This document shows positions 10,597-22,711 of a DNA stretch of 64,000 nucleotides, one piece after another; the first letter of the stretch is position 1, and every line of letters starts with the position of its first letter. The notes beneath the pieces were generated by a model. It did no database searches, was not told where the DNA came from, and was given only the letters and a program-made list of their open reading frames with translations. Source of the DNA: Magicicada septendecula (Eukaryota; Arthropoda; Insecta; Hemiptera; Cicadidae). The position numbers were made by a program, and so were the translations under genes. The stretch spans positions 84,931,654-84,995,653 of the forward strand of contig CM068367.1 in the NCBI GenBank assembly GCA_034769895.1, read 5' to 3'.

Positions 10597-10608
10597 AAGG
10601 GAGAGTGG
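10597..10608 (+). promoter_or_regulatory. Polypurine tract
   Basis: A purine-rich run (AAGGGAGAGTGG) ends one base before the 3' LTR. It is the expected primer for plus-strand synthesis. Confidence 0.8.
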
Positions 10609-10609
10609 T

Positions 10610-11207
10610 TGTAATGCCACACCAGATTAACCTGGTAAACCCTTAAGGAAAATATTTGTTTATTCTTGTCTTTTAGTGGTTCCATTATTTCCTATATAAA
10701 ACCAAGCTCATCCTGTAAATAAGGATGTTCTATAACCACGACTGTTCCAAGACAAGCTCACCAAATTTCCATCACGTGAACATCTGATGATCCTCCAGAC
10801 GTCATGAATGACAACACGTCCATGTATGATTGGATAATCTCAGATGTGACAATCGTAAAATGAGCCACTAAAAGTATGCGAAAGAAGTCATGTGATCTAA
10901 AGGGCGGGATACCTGAGTTGGTGGTACATTCAATAAAACTACTTACCTTCGAAGAAGGGGTAAGAATTCACTCTTAGATTTCGGACGTAGATGTCACTAT
11001 CACTGTGACTGTATTATTTTATTCGGTTAAGTCTAGGTAGTAAGTGTTGTTGTTCGCTACCATGGAACTGTGTAAGTCAACTTTATGTATTATTTGCCTC
11101 AATATATCAATACATGTACTTTAACTACACTTGCTGTGTTGAGTATTTCTATGTATCTCTCACCCTCGCCCATTGGTAAGCCAGGAAAGCTCGGTCACGG
11201 CATATCA
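10610..11207 (+). repeat. 3' LTR of env-bearing Ty3/Gypsy element
   Basis: 598 bp, homologous to 1363-1960. TATA box at 10693-10701 and AATAAA at 10932-10937. It is followed by the target duplication TATT at 11208-11211. Confidence 0.95.
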
Positions 11208-14200
11208 TATTTAACCGGATTTTAATTATTTCAACAACCAAAGTAGTTTGCTCAATATAAACAAAACGAATATAAAAAAAAATAAAAACAAAAACGTTTT
11301 AACTTTTAATGAGTTATTTTTATTTTAACTTCAACTTTTATCAGTTATTTGTGTATACATTCACTTTAATTTTAACTTGGTTAATTTTGGGGGACACTAA
11401 CTTCAACTTTAGTTAATAAAAAATTTTCATCAACTTTCCCAAGTCTGATACAAATCACTACAGATACTCGGATACATCACAGACAACAAAACCCAAGAAC
11501 TGTATACTATTAGTTTATGTTTATATGAAACCACCAATTACACTTATACAGTAACTCTATGGCGCAGTAACTCTAGATGCATTTGGTTCTCAGGGACTTC
11601 ACTATATAACAAGGTATAGTTTCCCATGTCCAAAAACCTCCGAGTTTGTTTTTTGTTCCTGTTATAACAACTATGCTAGCATTCTTGTAGTCCAATTCAC
11701 CAGTAGGCTCTATTTCTTTTCATGCTAACTGTCTTAACATTCATACAAGTCCCTCGACATAATCTATCCAAAATGCCAAAATCTTTAGGCTTTTCATGTT
11801 CTTCCATTAGGCCTCTATTACACTATGCAACTGATTTCAAGCCTACATGAAATGAGTTGCAGGGTAGCAGAAACAGTCTGCACTGCTCTGCAATCAGTTG
11901 GAGAGTATGCACGTCGTCTATACTACTATTATAAAGAGGTAAAATTTGTTTGTATCATTGCCTGGGCGAACCTCAGAAACTACTGATATGATAAAAAAAA
12001 TTCTTTCACCACTGTTCCTTGAAGTTTGAGGGTGGCTTTAGACATAAATTTGAACCAATAACATTAATAATTTTTAAGAACAGAAATTTAAAACGATGAC
12101 ATGAAATTTTTGTTAATTTGCAAATAGTGAAATTTTTGGCATGCGATAAACTTTTGTTCTGTTCAAGATAACTAAATGGTGTCAGCAAGTGAAATTTAGA
12201 AAAAATTACAAATTTTATTTTGGTTTTTGTTCCAATAAAATCCTCCTTCTTGTTTTTGAGATATTGGCGGTTTTGTACGCTACATTTAAACCAATGCCTC
12301 ACAACTTTTTTTTCAATCAGTTGCATAGTGTAATAAAGGCCTTACTCTGTCATCCATCTTATTCATCTGAAGCTCCCAAGTATTAAAAACTGGCATCAGA
12401 TGCATTACCAGTGAATCATGATGTACAATGGAGATAGGGGTGCTGTCTTATGGCCATCTGTTTGTATCCCATAGATGGGATGCCTCTTCCTTCCAGAATT
12501 ATTGGGCCATTAAAACTTTCTCCATGTTATCCCAGAGTATGAGTCTCCTCCATAACCCTGTGCAAGAGGTATTTTAATAGAACTACGTGCCAGGCCAATC
12601 CATGAGGGAAAGAATATTATGCCCTCAGTGAAACTGGCTTACTTGAGGACCACTACCCTGAGAAAGAAAATATAGGAAGGAAAGAATGAAAACAATGTTC
12701 CTAGCCCCTTAAACACTCCAATAGCTTTTTTGGCTTGAAATTTCAAGAGCTACCCAAGAGATAATTGATAAAATAGATCAAAGAGACTAGCACAAGTAAG
12801 TGGAAGCAATGCCAGTCTAGAATGATAGACCTCAGAGACATAAAGAAGAGGATGTAGAGCTCTGAGGAGGCTGATTGCAGTGGTATAGACCACTGGGCGA
12901 TGGGGTCGCCACATCCCTATGCCAAACCTCTGCTTAACCAAAGAACTTTTTAACCACATCATAGCCAGTTTCCAAATTTCTTTTTCATACACTCTTTTCT
13001 TTTGAACACATTTCTTTTATGTACTTTATTTCTAATAAATGCTGTATGTAAAAACAAACATTACATTAAAGTTATATACGAGTCATTCCATTGTTATTTC
13101 TATGCCAAACATCTGGTGTATTTACCTAAAAGACTTAAGATACACATTCATATTCACATCTAGAGTTGATAAAGCTAGGCAGTTTTATTTGACAATTTTT
13201 GAGTCCTTAATGCTTTTTGTCTAAAGGTGCAGTTTCATTTGAGCAATCATCGCATGCGATGATTGAGTGCAACCAATGAGTAGGGGTTGAGAAGTTTCAC
13301 TTAGGCAGTACACACATGATGGTGACAGTTGGATCACGTCTAAATTCTACCAGTCTACAATAGATCATGTCAAGGAACAGGTTTGTTTGTACATTAAAAC
13401 AACAAGAAATGGAAAGTGTAGTATCGGAACAATGTCAGATACATGCAAAACTGAAGAGATGTATAAAATGAGATAAGGATAATGATACCAATCAAAGTTA
13501 GTTTCAAAATATCCGTTGTAATCTACCTTTTTATTACTTTTAATTAATTATATACTTTCTCATAAACACTTGTTAGCGTCTAACTCATTTTGATGGACGC
13601 CATCTTGCCTGGCTACCAACTATACGAAATATAAGTAATACGTAATACCAAAAAATTGTACTTACCAGGGTTCGTATAAGCAAATTTGGTGAGAGCAGAA
13701 TATGGTTATAGAAATAATAACAATCCACTTATTTAAGTTAAATCAATTTAATATTTATTAACATCTAGAAACAACATGTTTTTATGTATTGATAAATTGG
13801 CCATTTCTTTCTCTTTTATAGTTGCATGATTTTAAAATGTAGAAGTTAACAACGTTTCTTTAACAAGCTTGATTTAAAATTAAATTAAAAGAATTATATC
13901 TTGTGTTGCCACAAACCAGCACTTCTTGGTTATTTATCAAATATAGATATATCCACACCCACACACACACTCATCCTTTCATCCCGTACATATTGTAATA
14001 ATATGAATATTACGTTTGTATTAATACTTACGATGTCGAACATTTACTCACCAGTTCGGCCGTTCAATTCATATTTACTGCCTCGCTGTCTGGTTGACCA
14101 ACACTGCTTAGTGAATCGTATTCGCTTAGTTTATTATTCTATATTTTTATCGGTCAAACTTTTATATTACGTTGAATAAAATCAAACATACAGTTTAAAT

Positions 14201-14658
14201 TATGTACGAAGTTTTATTAACAGTTAGGCCTATTGATATGCTTCGATAATTACAATTTCTTCAAAATATAATACTTAATTTTGCGCCGGCATGTTTACTT
14301 TTTCGCGGTTGGCTATTCTGTCCACTCGCTGTTGTGGAGGCTCATGCGTACAATTGACAATTTCGTTTATGTTTAATCTCAGGGTGAAAATCCTTTTGAC
14401 TACAGAAAATGTTGTTTTACAGACTAATAAAAGTACAAAATCTTACAATATACCTTATAAATATTATTGAACAGGTGATATACTTAAATAATAATGGTAA
14501 ATTACCGATGTGGAATTAGTGCTTTATAGGTTATTGTGACTTAGCAAACCTTCCATTTTTAAAACATATTCATGAAAAATCAAATTTGGATTGATATATT
14601 TATTCTAGTTGAGGTGTTTGTGAAATAAAATTAAGTTCCAAAGTTTATTCAAGTGATT
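11208..14658. other. AT-rich stretch without a recognisable gene
   Basis: No open frame here has recognisable motifs. Short ORFs near 12.0-12.4, 12.75-13.2 and 13.9-14.2 kb look fortuitous. It holds a 22-bp palindrome at 13244-13265 and a short CA-rich run near 13953-13972. It may be host intergenic DNA or old unrecognised repeats. Confidence 0.5.
13244..13265. repeat. Perfect 22-bp palindrome
   Basis: The two halves are exact reverse complements with no spacer, centred on GCATGC. No flanking terminal repeat or partner was found. Confidence 0.85.
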
Positions 14659-14731
14659 AGTGAAGTGAAAATTACTTAATACTTCCGGGCTGAAAGGCCG
14701 TGGTCAAATGCTTGATGTAATAGTGCTACAA

Positions 14732-14763
14732 GTTTCGGCCACACCACCGGTGGCCACCTTCAG
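14732..14763 (-). ncRNA. Hammerhead-like motif, PLE family 2 copy A (degenerate)
   Basis: On the minus strand CTGAAGG (14763-14757) is followed by a stem with a 6-bp GGCCAC/GTGGCC helix and then GAAAC (14736-14732). The last core base is G instead of A, so this copy is probably impaired. Copy B at 26033-26064 keeps CTGAAGA. Confidence 0.5.
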
Positions 14764-14919
14764 TAGCAAAGAAAAGTTCGTGAGATGGAATGCCGAACAA
14801 TTCGCCCAGTGAAACGGGACAAGCAATAGTAAGACGGCTATGCTGGGTCTATTTTATAACTTTTTGATCGCTTCAGGTATTTAACGCGAACCAATCAGAA
14901 GCCAGTTAATCATTCTCCA

Positions 14920-16825
14920 CTCTGATTGGCCGTGGAAAATAAACCATGCCAGACACTATTTAAGGAGATGCTTTCACCTCGGCGGTTCATAGCGACAGAC
15001 GCATTCTTATGGATATGGATGGACTCCAAATGGAGGCGAGTGAAGTAACCCCGGACAGAAGACAACACCCGGGCCTCATCAAACATCACCAGGTGATTGT
15101 CGAGGGAAAGAGCGTGTTCAGCAACTGCGGACTTCTCCAGCTGGCCCAGACGGCATTATCTCCAATGTTCAGAGAGGCGCGTTTGGACACTACGCTTCGT
15201 GGTGCCTATGTATACGTGGCCACACGTACAAGGAATACTATACACCCTGCATGACAAGAGCGGATCCCTGGCGTCTTTCACTGGTCGCAGGAACTGATGG
15301 ATCTTTTTGGTTGGCTTAAAGACCGTCCTGATGCCCCGTTTACTCAACAGCTTGCCGATGCGGTCAGTCACGCCACGGATGTAGGGCAAGACAGCGGAGC
15401 CAACAACCTCGGGCAACACCAACTCGTCCGGCCTACCAGATCTTCTCGGCCGAGCAGCTCTCCTCACCTCCGCAGAAGAGTAGACGTTGGACTGCAATGC
15501 TTCCTCGAGATGCCGCAACTCACCCGCGAGATACCGGGGCTCACAGATCCTTTTTGCCCAGTCAACCAGAGTCTTCAGCCCCGCCCGCTTCTGCCTAGGA
15601 TGATGATTGGAGGACTTATGCAGATATCTGTCGGTGTGCGTTGGCTTCCTATAAACTTTATGCCCTAATCTGCCATCGGTCCTTTTCAAGACCAACACAT
15701 CCAGAAATCCCAATTGATCACCGTTCTCATGCTCCATCGTAAACTGTATGCGTGGGTGCACAGCGTTGAGATGTCCAAGGAAACGTCCCAGTTCTTCATC
15801 CCCATGGCTCCAGACCACGAAAGTGTCATCAACATACCGCAGCCAACACTTCGACTTCAGTGGCGCAGATGAAATTGCCAACTCTTCAAATTTTTCCATA
15901 TAGAAGTTTGCAACCACAGGGCTGAGAGGACTTACCAACGCGACGCCATCCAACTGTGTTCGTAAAAGCCGCCGTTTCATTGGAAGTAGGTCGTTGTTAG
16001 GACCTGCCGGAACAAAGCAGTGATGTCCGCCAGGAACAGTTCTCCTGTATACCCCAAGACCTCCTGGATAGGGACCATCATGAAAAGAGAGACCACATCA
16101 AAACTCACAAGCACATCGCCAGGCTCCAGCACCAACTCCCGGATCCTCCAGAGGAAATGCGCAGAGTCCTGGACAAATGAATCCGTATCCCCGATGTACG
16201 GCTTGAGCAATCCAGTGAGGTGCTTAGCCAAGTTGTATGTTGGTGAGCCGATTGCACTAACGATGGGCCTCAGCGGAACGTCTTCCTTATGGATCTTTGG
16301 TAATCCATAGAGACGAGGGGGAAGGGCCTCCGAACACCGGACGGCCGCCTTCACATAAGACGCCAGAGAAGATTGCTTCACCAAAGAATCTGTTTTTCTT
16401 AAGACCGTAGAAGTCGGATCTTTGGTCAGCCTCCGATAAGTGGCCGGATCTAAAAACCCTCAATCTTCCGCTGGTAGTCTTCGGTGTTCAAGACCACCGT
16501 AGCGCTCCCCTTATCCGCCAGCACGATGACAATGGAGTCATCCCTTCTCAGATCCCTCAAGGCCCGCAGTTCCACTGACAGAAGATTGCATTTTGACGGA
16601 ACGGCCCTTTTAAGGGGCCTGGCAGCTTCCAACCGTATCTCATCTGCCTGGTCTCGGGGCAGTCCCCGGATACCTGCCTCCACGCTCGCAACTATTTCCT
16701 CCACCGGTACTGTCCTCGGGGTAACCGTAGGACGCTGGCTTTCTTCTTTCGTAGCGTCTCCAGCTTTCGAATATTATTGAAAACCTCCTCCCCGTAGAGG
16801 TTCTTAATAAGGCCTCCTGTGCATC
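14920..16825 (-). pseudogene. PLE reverse transcriptase / GIY-YIG, family 2 copy A
   Basis: Read from the right: an A-D-K-G-S-A-T-V-V motif near 16530, L-P-K-I-H-K near 16305, the S-F-D-V-V-S-L-F motif (RT catalytic Asp) near 16110, R-Y-V-D-D near 15840, and a GIY-YIG module with C-T-C-G-H-V-Y-I-G near 15225. This is the standard PLE order (RT related to telomerase RT, then GIY-YIG nuclease). The N-terminus is missing at the central junction. Frameshifts near 16440 and 15978 and a stop at about 15156-15158 in the GIY-YIG part inactivate it. The sequence is GC-richer than its surroundings, as is the inserted LINE. Confidence 0.85.
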
Positions 16826-18215
16826 TTCTTCTCTGGCATCTGATGTGAAGGCGGCCGTCCGGTGTTCGGAGGCCCTTCCCCCTCGTCTCTGGATTACCAA
16901 AGATCCATATGGAGGACGTTCCGCTGAGGCCCATCGTTAGTGCAGTCGGCTCGCCGATGTACAACTTGGCTAAGCACCTCACTGGATTGCTCAAGCCGTA
17001 CATCGGGCATACGGATTCGTTTGTCCAGGACTCTGCGCATTTCCTCCGGAGGATCCGGGAGTTGGTGCTGGAGCCTGGCGATGTGCTGGTGAGTTTCGAT
17101 GTGGTCTCTCTTTTCACGATGGTCCCTGTCCAGGAGGTCTTGGGGTATATAGGAGAACTGTTCCCAGCTGACATCACTGCTTTGTTCCGGCAGGTCCTAA
17201 CAACGACCTACTTCCAATGGAACGGCGGCTTTTACGAACAGTTGGATGGCGTCGCGTTGGGAAGTCCTCTCAGCCCTGATGTTGCAAACTTCTATATGGA
17301 AAAATTTGAAGAGTTGGCAATTTCATCTGCGCCACTAAAGCCGAAGTGTTGACTGCGGTATGTTGATGACACTTTCGTGGTCTGGAGCCATGGGGATGAA
17401 GAACTGGGACGTTTCCTTGGACACCTCAACGCTGTGCACCCGCGCATACAGTTTATGATGGAGCACGAGAACGGCGATCAATTGGCATTTCTGGATGTGT
17501 TGGTCCTAAAAAGGACTGATGGCAGATTAGGGCATAAAGTTTATAGGAAGCCAACATACACCGACAGATATTTGCATAAGTCCTCCAATCATTATCCTAG
17601 GCAGAAGCAGGCGGGGATGAAGACTGGTTGACCGGGCAAAAAGGATCTGTGAGCCCCGGTATCTCGCGGATGAGTTGCGGCACCTCGAGGAAGCATTGCA
17701 GTCCAACGGCTACTCTTCTGCGGAGGTGAGGAGAGCTGCCCGGCCGAGAAGATCTGGTAGGCCGGACGAGTTGGTGTTGCCCGAGGTTGTTGGCTCCGCT
17801 GTCTTGCCCTACATCCATGGCGTGACTGACCGCATCGGCAAGCTGTTGAGTAAACGGGGCGTCAGGACGGTCTTTAAGCCAACCAAAAAGATCCATCAGT
17901 TCCTGTGACTGGTGAAAGACGCCAGGGATTCGCTCTTGTCGTGCAGGGTGTATAGTATTCCTTGTACGTGTGGCCAGGTATATATAGGCACCACGAAGCG
18001 TAGTGTCCGAACGCGCCTCTCTGAACATTGGAGATACTGCCGCCTGGGCCAGCCGGAGAAGTCCGCAGTTGCTGAACATGCTCTTTCCCATGACGATCAC
18101 CGGGTGATGTTTGATGAGGCCCGGGTGTTGTCTTCTGTCCGGGGTTACTTCACTCGCCTCCATTTGGAGTCCATCCATATCCATAAGAATGCGTCTGTCG
18201 CTATGAACCGCCGAG
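16825..18215 (+). pseudogene. PLE RT / GIY-YIG, family 2 copy B (5'-truncated)
   Basis: It is an inverted copy of copy A and begins just before the segment A-A-V-R-C-S-E-A-L-P-P-R-L. It has the S-F-D-V-V-S-L-F motif near 17095, Y-V-D-D near 17360 and the GIY-YIG module with C-T-C-G-Q-V-Y-I-G near 17970. Breaks: a 1-base shift near 16890, TGA at about 17350 just before Y-V-D-D, a small deletion near 17620 and TGA near 17906. The coding end runs up to the LINE insertion at 18215/18216; the remaining pseudo-LTR is at 25814-26160. Confidence 0.85.
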
Positions 18216-18949
18216 CTCGTAGCTAATGGGGGGACGGGGCTCAAGGCCCCTGCATGGTAGCAGCGCCCGGAGTGACTCCTCCGATGACTGCAAGTAGGTC
18301 GTGCTCTCTCAAGGACTTTGGAAATACAAGGTCAAGTGGGTGGATGGTATGCTCCTTTTGCAGTTGGGTAGGGGAGAGGATCTCAAGTGAGGTGCTCACC
18401 CTAGCCAAAGTCTGGTAGGTTGTGTGCCCTGAAGCCAGCGGTGACGCGTCCGAGTCACAGCGGAGAAACCTCCCGGTACATATGAGGACCGGTTGGCCAG
18501 CGCTGCTGTCTCCGACGTGGCCCCACTGTCCGCATAGCGGTGATCAGCACAGGCCTGTTGCGTATCCAAGGCGGGCGCCTGATGAAAGAAGGTACTTGCA
18601 CAACTAACATAAGACAAACCCGCCGAGGCCGCAAACGACCAGGGCAGACCATTCAGGGCAGAGTGGTTTAATGTGATATCTATGGTGTGGTAGGTGATTA
18701 GTTGGAGGTATTGTACTTAGCGGTAAGGTGTTGACTCCCTCAGGAGAAGGGCCCTATGTAGGAGACTATGGGGGGTCATCCAGCAGAGTGTGGGGTCTCT
18801 TAACTACGTGGCAAGGGGGACCTTCGTCCCTGGCCAGGTCACGGAGGTGGGGGTATTGGGAGTCTGCTGCCCGGAACAAGAGGCCCACAGAAAGTCTGAA
18901 GACAAACTCTTCCACCGTTTGCAGATGGAGGCCCGTCCTGATAGCTCGG
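18216..18949 (-). other. Probable 3' UTR of the Jockey-like element
   Basis: Lies downstream of the RT frame on the minus strand. No convincing coding signal or poly-A tail. Confidence 0.5.
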
Positions 18950-20850
18950 TTACAAACAAACCAGGGCGAGTTGGATAGGATACGGACGGAACTGTTCAAG
19001 CTTACACTTCGTTGTGGCAGATAAGAGGGGCCACCACGCTGGGGCTGCGTAGGTGAATACTGATCTGATTAGTAGTAGATAAAGGGTAAGTTTTGTGCGC
19101 AGGGAGAGGGGACTCTTGCGCGAGATGAGGGGAAAAAGTTTGGCTCTGACGCCACGGGCTTGTCGGAGTTTGGTTTGGACGTGGCCTGCGAAGCTTAGTC
19201 GACTGTCAATAGACACTCCTAAGTATTTCACAGACTTCTTCCAAGCGATAGGGTTCCCATCGAGGGTTAGGGACTGGCATGCTGTCCGCGTACGCGTAAT
19301 GCAGATCGCTTCGGATTTCTCCACGTTGATCGCCACGTGCCATTTACGTAGCCAGGGAGGCAGAAGGTCGAGTTGGCGTTGTATCACTGTGCTAGCAAAA
19401 CCAGGGTTCTGCGAGCTGTAGTGATACATGGCATCGTCAGCAAAAAGGGAAAGAGTGACATGGTTATATACGGGCAAGTCGTTCGTGTACACGAGGTACA
19501 GAACCGGGCTGAGGACTGATCCTTAGGGAATGCCAGCGTCTATGGGGCGGTCAGAAGAGACCGCTCCATCTACGCTAATGTGAAAAGTCCGGCCGCGGAG
19601 ATACGACCAGAACAGTCTCACAGTAGATGCGGGAAGGGGCGTGTGTGCCAGTTTATAGAGCAGACCTTCATGCCAGACACGGTCGAAGGTCCACGTTCAA
19701 GAGGACGGCTGCGGTGTGCAGCTTTTTGTTTGCATCAGAGAACTGGGTAATGACGCGGACTAGTTGTAGGATGGTTGAATGCTCCCTGCGAAACCCATAC
19801 TGTTCGCTGCGGATGAAACCATCAAGCAGCGGTACAACACGGGTGTGCAGGAGGCGCTCAAACACCTTCGATAGCATGGGCAGTAGTGAGATGGGTAGAT
19901 AATTTTCAGGGAATATGTGAGATTTCCCGGGTTTAGGGATCATGATTACCCTTGTTTTTCCACAGGCGAGGGAAGTAATTGAGGCGGAGACATGAGTTGA
20001 ATACGCCCAGGATATGGTCAGTGACAACTGATGGGGCATTCTTTAGGGCGGTCGCTCCTATTCTGTCCGGGCCGCAGGCCCGTTTAGGATTCAGCAGTGC
20101 GATAGCATGGACGAGATCGGCTTTTTCGAAAGGGGGTGGGGGATCCGCCAAAGGTTGGGCGAGATAGTTTTCAAGGAAGTCCTCGACGCGAGCCATGTGG
20201 TCCGCATCGAAGACACCTCTGTGAGGGGTAAATTGTTCCTCAACGGAGTTTGCGAAGACCTCAGCCTTGCACTCCGGTGAATAACAACAACTGGCGGGGA
20301 GTCAAGGGGGTGGCGAGTCCTCTTTTCGCCAAGGAGGTGACCAGTAGCCTGCCAAACGGAGGCGTGGTCAACTTCCAGGGATTCGAGATAGTTATCCCAG
20401 CTATGCTGATTGACATCAAGCAGGAGTTGCTTGACGTAATCAGACTGTCGGCGATACTGCCGCTTGACAGCGGGATCGCGAGTGTTTTGCCAGCTGCGGC
20501 GGAGGCGCCGCCGCTGGCTGATGGCTTCTTGGACTTCAACAGGGAGTTGAGACTTTCTACGATGTGCTGGGACAGTGTAAGAGTGGTTATCCATGCAGTG
20601 GGTAAGAGTGTCATGGAGATGTGTGACTTGGCGGTCCAGCTCCCTTCGAGAGGGCACTGGGGCCTCAGGGGCTGATGGAAACCTACGGCACAGCTCGTCG
20701 TGGTAAGAGCACCAGTTGACTCTCTTATGAGGACGGGCAGGCGGGGAGTCACTTGTTCGTCGGAGCGTCACAACCAGCGGATTGTGGTCGGACGATAGGG
20801 CTGAGATGGCCTCGACCAGGATGGGGCAGACAGCGTCCTTGACAATAACT
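18950..20850 (-). pseudogene. Jockey-like ORF2: endonuclease end and reverse transcriptase
   Basis: From the right: the last part of the endonuclease domain (S-S-D-H-N-P-L near 20795, holding the conserved His), a linker, and then RT with C-G-P-D-R-I near 20065, I-P-K-P-G-K-S near 19935, Y-G-F-R-R near 19800 and the catalytic F-A-D-D at about 19430-19441. The thumb-like part contains K-Y-L-G-V-S-I-D near 19225. Several frameshifts (near 20200, 20000 and 19670) and a stop near 19525 break it. It would nick DNA and copy its RNA at the target. The rest of the endonuclease is at 23520-24137. Confidence 0.82.
20291..20786 (-). repeat. 496-bp duplicated segment, LINE copy
   Basis: Matches 22216-22711 at a constant offset of 1925 bases with only scattered substitutions and no visible indels. 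It covers the end of the endonuclease and the linker before RT. Confidence 0.9.
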
Positions 20851-21244
20851 GTTTTTTTTTTTTTTTTTTTTTTAAAGGACTACTAGATATTCAGGACTAC
20901 GCTGAAGGCCTAGAAGAAGCATAAAGTGTACTGGGTCCAGTGAGACGGGACTCACAATTAATACTCGCTATTAACAAGTAATATAACAATCTTTATTAAT
21001 TCATCTTGATTATAATTCAAGGAGTTAACATAAGTTATTTCATGTATCATAAATTCATTAAAACTTCAATATCACAATTCCCTGGAATATTCATTATCTC
21101 AGACAACCCATTTTAAATGATTACACATAATTCAAAACACATACATATACATCACAGATACAAATAGAAATACAAAAGCCTAGTGAACAGCAAGTATGGT
21201 CTTCTCACAAACATTTTATAAATTTAAAAGGCCTGTAAGGTTTT

Positions 21245-21490
21245 ATAAAAAGTACATTTATAATTTAAAGAAAATTTGGATTGGGCCATAATAGCAAGAA
21301 AATACAATTACAAATTTAAAATGTCAGTACAGCCGGTATAGTTTTACAAAAAGTACATTTATAAATTTAAAGAAAATTTGGATTGGCCCATAATAGCAAG
21401 AAAATACAATTACAAATTTAAAGTGTCAGTACAGCCTGTATAGTTTTATAAAAGGTACATTTATAATTTAAAGAAAATTTGGATTCGCCC
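21245..21490. repeat. Tandem repeat, about 101-bp unit, 2.4 copies
   Basis: The motif GTACATTTATAA recurs at 21252, 21353 and 21455 within otherwise matching units of 101-102 bp. No coding content. Confidence 0.85.
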
Positions 21491-22186
21491 GTCCGCTGAC
21501 ATGTTCCACACAACATCCGAAAAATCTATAAACCATTACAACAATTTTAGAAAAACCCCTCAAGGCCGGACAGTTTAGAAGAAAGCAGGACAAGAGTCAG
21601 ACCTGACAGAAAGTAACATGTCCGGGGGCTTGCATGGATTTGCACCAACAGGTGACTACCCCAGATTCTGTGATTTTAAGAAAGTAACCCGGCCTGATTG
21701 CAGAATAAAGAAAAAACTCCCAGCCCTTCTATGAAAAACGAAAGTAATTAAGTGCAGAAAGATACCCCATGATAAAAATATAACCAGACCAGCCGGCCAG
21801 CTCATCAGGTACAAACAGCACCTACTTAATTAAAGAACATCCGTCCCCCACAACCTTTTACAAACACATTATAGAGCATAAATTTACAATAAAGCATAAA
21901 AATTAATGTGCGGGGCCTACAATTGTTCTCGAGACTAAGTGTATTATCCAACCAAGGTTACATGAAAAATTGTCCAGCCGGGCACGCACCCAATTAAACA
22001 ATTTAATGGTGTAAAAAGTCAATTTAAGTGGATGTTAAATGCACGATACCAGTTCTTCTCTCTAGAGTCCAACTTATGTAAGAATAGGTTAAATATCACC
22101 TCATTTGGTCCAGGTGGTTACAGTGGCATGCTTTACAGTGGTTTCTCTTCCAGCAGCCGAGGAACGAGAGTCTAAGTGTTTTCAGG

Positions 22187-22711
22187 TCATGGTGAAGCTG
22201 GAATTACACCATACACTGTCGGGGAGTCAAGGGGGTGGCGAGTCCTCTTTTCGCCAAGGAGGCGACCAGTAGCCTGCCAAACGGAGGCGTGGTCGACTTC
22301 CAGGGATTCGAGATAGTTATCCCAGCTATGCTGATTGACATCAAGCAGGAGTTGCTTGACGTAATCAGACTGTCGGCGATACTGCCGCTTGACAGCGGGA
22401 TCGCGAGTGTTTTGCCAGCTGCGGCGAAGGCGCCGCCGCTGGCTGATGGCTTTTTGGACTTCAACAGGGAGTTGAGACTTCCTACGATGTGCTGGGACAG
22501 TGTAAGAGTGGTTATCCATGCAGTGGGTAAGAGTGTCATGGAGATGTGTGACTTGGCGGTCCAGCTCCCTTCGAGAGGGCGGTGGGGCCTCAGGGGCTGA
22601 TGGGAACCTATGGCACAGCTCATCGTGGTAACAGCGCCATTTGACTATCTTACGAGGACGGGCAGGCGGGGAGTCACTTGTTCGTCGGAGCGTCACAACC
22701 AGCGGATTGTG
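22187..22711 (-). pseudogene. Captured fragment of Jockey-like ORF2 (linker region)
   Basis: 22216-22711 duplicates 20291-20786, including V-T-L-R-R-T-S-D-S-P and the Arg-rich linker. It keeps a 170-codon open frame but has neither endonuclease nor RT catalytic motifs. It is part of the mosaic insertion. Confidence 0.85.

Larger units (their letters stand above)
1363..11207 (+). mobile_element. Env-bearing Ty3/Gypsy (errantivirus-like) retroelement, defective
   Basis: This is a structurally complete LTR retroelement of about 9.85 kb. It has two 598-bp LTRs (TG...CA), a 4-bp target duplication TATT (1359-1362 and 11208-11211), a tRNA-Leu-like primer site, gag, pol (PR-RT-RNaseH-IN), an env-like gene and a polypurine tract. 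The order PR-RT-RH-IN is that of Ty3/Gypsy. An Env with an F-protein-like cleavage region and C-terminal membrane anchor is the errantivirus pattern. The gag ORF is intact, but pol and env carry many stops and frameshifts plus a 302-bp duplication, so it cannot move by itself. The LTRs differ at scattered sites, so it is not a very recent insertion. Confidence 0.93.

Noticed and set aside
12006..13224. Small ORFs on both strands as possible host genes
   Set aside because: Short, no recognisable motif, no splice-site framework and biased composition.
16020..17177. ORFs antisense to the PLE copies
   Set aside because: RT motifs are on the opposite strand in each case; these are shadows in GC-rich coding sequence.
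21245..21490. Regularly spaced repeats that could suggest a CRISPR array
   Set aside because: Only about 2.4 contiguous 101-bp units without spacers, in a eukaryotic transposon context.
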